DNA from: Saccharospirillum alexandrii_A
GTDB lineage: Bacteria > Pseudomonadota > Gammaproteobacteria > Pseudomonadales > Natronospirillaceae
Length of the DNA stretch: 64,000 bases
NCBI RefSeq assembly: GCF_043641555.1
Contig: NZ_JBHZRJ010000001.1
Span: 620,001 to 684,000, forward strand
Direction: 5' to 3'
In this document: in pieces, positions 61,846-64,000 of the stretch
How positions within the stretch are numbered: position 1 is the stretch's first letter
Layout: every line of letters starts with the position of its first letter
Made by a program: the position numbers and the translations under genes
Notes under the pieces: model-generated
What the model was told of the DNA's origin: nothing
The model's database searches: none
What the model saw: only the letters and a program-made list of their open reading frames with translations

Positions 61846-62040
61846 AGAAATTCCCAAGGGTAATTCGGTTCGGTGGCTACCCTAGTCGTGTGCCGAACGG
61901 ACCACCGCGCGCGCCTACTGGAGGCACGCCGTGAACCCATCCATGGGGGCTCGGAGACAACATCCTTGTTGTCTAACGGCCCCCAGTAGGCGCACCCGGT
62001 GGCCCTTGGAGGGCCCGTGCTAAAATTAACAGGAATTTCT
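61846..62040 (-). repeat. TwoAYGGAY-like hairpin repeat, copy H
   Basis: It occupies much of the 411-bp gene-free gap between the AraC-type regulator and astC. The arms 61899-61921 and 61983-62005 match at 20 of 23 positions; two of the three mismatches are G-U on the minus strand. The inner hairpin 61955-61974 shows loop AAGGAT on the minus strand, within ACAAGGATGT. The second loop is ATGGAT with CCC/GGG. Outer arms AGAAATTCC and GGAATTTCT are at 61846 and 62032. Confidence 0.82.
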
Positions 62041-62062
62041 TAACGGTATTGGCTGTGGATAT

Positions 62063-63022
62063 CTATTTATCGATCGACATCTTCTGATGCAAGCTGCGGT
62101 CTTCCGATGGGGTAAGACCGTACTGGTTGCGATAGGCCGTGGAAAAGTGGGCGCCGGAAGAGAAGCCACAGCTCAGGCCTATCTCCGCAATGCTTTCCGA
62201 GCAGGAAAGCAGCTTGTTCCGGGCTTTTTCCAGCCGAATTTGCAGGTAGTAGCGGCTTGGCACGGCGTTCAGGTGCTTTTTGAACAGACGTTCCAGCTGG
62301 CGACGGCTGATTTTAACGTGAAAGGCGATGTCGTCGGTGGTCAGTGGTTCTTCAATGTTGGCATCCATCAGCTCCAGCGCTTCAGCCAGCTTGGGCTGTT
62401 CGGCGCGGGTGCGCTCGCTCAGTTGTTGCGGCACGGTGTCGGATGGGATGCCGAGGCGTTCGTTGACGAAATGGCGGGAAACAGCTTCGGCGGTTTCGGC
62501 GCTGATGTTGCGGGCAATCCACATCAGCATCATGTCCAGGCTTGAGCTGCCGCCCCGGCAGGTGAGCCGGTCGCGGTCGATGCAGAATTGTTCTGAGGCC
62601 AGCAGGATGGACTTGTGCTCTTTCAGCAGTTCGTCGTAACTCAGCCAGTGCACCACGGCCCGGTAGCCGTTCACCAGGCCTAGCCGCGCCAGTACGTAGG
62701 TGCCGGAGGCGAGCCCGCCCAGGGAGCAGCGGGTGGGCAGTGCCAGCAAAAAGTCATCCAGCCCCGGCGTGGCCGGGTGGCGCGCCGGTGAGGTGCCGGC
62801 GACGACCCAGACATCGGCGTCCGGAGCGTCGTCCAGGTTGAAATCGGTGTCCATGCGGTTGCCGAGGCTGGAGAAGGTTTTATTGCCGGAAAGCGCCACG
62901 GTAAAGGTGCTGAAGGCGTCTTCACCGGTCAGTTCGTTGCACACCAGCAGTGGTTCCATGGCGGATACGTAGGCCATAGAGGAGTATCCGGGCAGTAAGA
63001 TAAAACCAATGCGTTGTGTCAC
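62063..63022 (-). CDS. GlxA-type AraC family regulator, likely of arginine catabolism
   Basis: This 319-residue transcription factor has an N-terminal DJ-1/PfpI-like (class I glutamine amidotransferase-like) domain: RIGFILLPGYSSMAYVSAMEPL and VWVVAGTSPARHP. The C-terminal AraC DNA-binding domain has two helix-turn-helix units: TTDDIAFHVKISRRQLERLFKKHL and SIAEIGLSCGFSSGAHFSTAYRNQYGLTPSE. The amidase catalytic Cys position reads LGGLASGTYVLA, with no Cys, so it is a sensor only. Pseudomonas ArgR, the arginine-responsive activator of aru genes, belongs to this same architecture, and the gene sits directly upstream of astC. A role as that activator is inferred, not proven. Confidence 0.85.
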   Translation of the reverse strand: MTQRIGFILLPGYSSMAYVSAMEPLLVCNELTGEDAFSTFTVALSGNKTFSSLGNRMDTDFNLDDAPDADVWVVAGTSPARHPATPGLDDFLLALPTRCSLGGLASGTYVLARLGLVNGYRAVVHWLSYDELLKEHKSILLASEQFCIDRDRLTCRGGSSSLDMMLMWIARNISAETAEAVSRHFVNERLGIPSDTVPQQLSERTRAEQPKLAEALELMDANIEEPLTTDDIAFHVKISRRQLERLFKKHLNAVPSRYYLQIRLEKARNKLLSCSESIAEIGLSCGFSSGAHFSTAYRNQYGLTPSEDRSLHQKMSIDK

Positions 63023-63084
63023 CTGTTACTCTCCGCGGTGGGGCGTTGTTGTATGGAAACCAGAGTTACTGATTAAACCGTCGG

Positions 63085-64000
63085 TTAACGATCGAAGGTG
63101 CCTTTTTTGAGGGTTTCCCCGTCGGCCAGGCACCAGTCGCCCTTGGCCATTACGCGCCGCAGCGCCAGGGTATCTTTATCCAGCAGCAGCAGATCGGCGT
63201 CGCAGCCGCGAGCCAGTCGGCCTTTTCTGGGCAGTTTCAAGACTCGGGCCGGGTTGGCAGTAACTGCTTTCAGGGCGGTGCTGTGGTGTATGCCTTCTTC
63301 CAGTACGGCATCGCGGTATTCGTTCAGCATGGCATCCATGGCACCGACCTTCAGGCTTTCCAGTATACCTTCCTTATTGAAATGAGGCAGGCTGGCGTGT
63401 CCATCGGTACTGAAAGTCAGGCGGTTTTCATCGGCGCCCCGGTCCAGGGCGTATTTCAGGGCGTGGGCGCATTTGATTTCGCCGGCGTCAAGAATCTCGG
63501 GCGTATGGCTGGCGGTGAAGTCGATGCTGCCACCGCCTTTGATGAAGCGCAGGCCGTCCTGCAGCAGTTCGGGAGACCGATTCATGTGCGTTGGGTAGTA
63601 TTGGCTGAGGGGTATGTTCGACTGGTTGGCGACATCGAACAACAACGACAGTTGTTCGCTGGCCTCGCCGACGTGAATGCTGACGATCCCCGCCTTACCA
63701 CTGAGCAAGCCGCCCACCCGGGCCTCGGCGCCAATGCGCGCCAGTTCCTGCCAGCTAGGCTGACTGCCGCGGTGGTCCGCTATCGCGACTTCGCCGACAC
63801 CAACAAACCGCTCGATCAGCATAATGTCTTGCTGGATGCTGCCAGTAAGAGTGCGCACCGGTACCTGGTAAGAGCCCGTGTGGCATACCACGGTGAGGCC
63901 TTCGGCTTCGAGTCCGGCGGCCTTGGCGAGCAGGTCGGGCAGTGTTCGGGAGATGGCGTCTGTGCCCAGAACGCCGGTTACGGTGGTCACGCCCCCGCCA
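63085..64000 (-). CDS. iadA: Isoaspartyl dipeptidase (beta-aspartyl-peptidase), 5' partial
   Basis: This zinc-dependent amidohydrolase-fold enzyme cleaves beta-aspartyl dipeptides left by protein turnover. The frame is open to the window end, and about 85-90 N-terminal residues lie outside (E. coli IadA 390). Visible: GVTTVTGVLGTDAISR, HTGSYQVPVRTLTGSIQQDI, VGEVAIADHRGSQPSW, SIHVGEA (metal His), YPTHMNRSPEL (second metal His) and FSTDGHASLPHF (catalytic Asp). CDADLLLLDKDTLALRRVMAKG closes the beta-sandwich. The N-terminal HxH motif lies beyond the window. It is upstream of and co-directional with the AraC-type gene. Confidence 0.93.
   Translation of the reverse strand, partial: GGGVTTVTGVLGTDAISRTLPDLLAKAAGLEAEGLTVVCHTGSYQVPVRTLTGSIQQDIMLIERFVGVGEVAIADHRGSQPSWQELARIGAEARVGGLLSGKAGIVSIHVGEASEQLSLLFDVANQSNIPLSQYYPTHMNRSPELLQDGLRFIKGGGSIDFTASHTPEILDAGEIKCAHALKYALDRGADENRLTFSTDGHASLPHFNKEGILESLKVGAMDAMLNEYRDAVLEEGIHHSTALKAVTANPARVLKLPRKGRLARGCDADLLLLDKDTLALRRVMAKGDWCLADGETLKKGTFDR

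Noticed and set aside
635..62040. Classical REP/BIME or insertion-sequence ends as the explanation of the hairpin family
   Set aside because: Elements are larger than REPs, carry two conserved GGA loops, and show strand-specific wobble pairing; no transposase gene lies in the window. A mobilising enzyme elsewhere is not excluded.

Overview
The window is a 64 kb piece of a gammaproteobacterial chromosome, most likely a marine Oceanospirillales or Pseudomonadales relative. The evidence is gene order and gene types. The runs yggS-proC-yggT-metX-metW-DUF4426-rdgB-hemW (with pilT-pilU divergent) and tolC / nudF-yqiB-cpdA-parE are classic Pseudomonas/gammaproteobacterial neighbourhoods. Arginine succinyltransferase comes as two subunits (AruF/AruG type). 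The genus cannot be fixed from this sequence. No tRNA, rRNA, CRISPR array, prophage or insertion sequence was seen. Layout: 1-5.3 kb carries folE (5' partial), type II NADH dehydrogenase and the late cobalamin genes cobU-cobT-cobS-cobC. 5.7-11.6 kb carries parE, cpdA, yqiB and nudF, with tolC divergent. 12.5-24.1 kb is a dense signalling island: three histidine kinases, a response regulator with a divergent HD-GYP domain, and two very large c-di-GMP proteins, one with an apparent LOV blue-light domain. 24.4-33.2 kb carries ahpC-ahpF, a short Ppx/GppA, two hydrolases, a chemotaxis receptor, a stand-alone EAL protein and a pirin. 33.3-39.1 kb is a phosphate-scavenging locus (PhoD-like phosphatase, Tat-exported PhoX, and a membrane-anchored beta-helix protein), with candidate PHO boxes before the last two. 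39.2-43.9 kb holds an unknown secreted protein, a methyltransferase, a cold-shock protein and a DUF4382 lipoprotein. 43.9-54.1 kb is the waaA-hemW-rdgB-metWX-proC block and pilT-pilU. 54.6-64 kb holds a truncated response regulator, the complete arginine succinyltransferase pathway (aruC-F-G-astD-astB), its likely AraC-type regulator, and a 5' partial isoaspartyl dipeptidase. Most interesting signal: seven full copies plus one decayed copy of a dispersed intergenic element of about 110-250 bp. Each full copy has a long outer stem. Six of the seven contain two inner hairpins whose apical loops read ANGGAU and AYGGAY on one strand; the seventh (5443-5618) is an expanded variant. Stem sequences differ between copies while pairing is kept, and nearly all stem mismatches are G-U wobbles on that same strand only. 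This is what a structured RNA should look like. It resembles the TwoAYGGAY RNA motif, whose function is unknown, and the loops resemble CsrA/RsmA binding sites.
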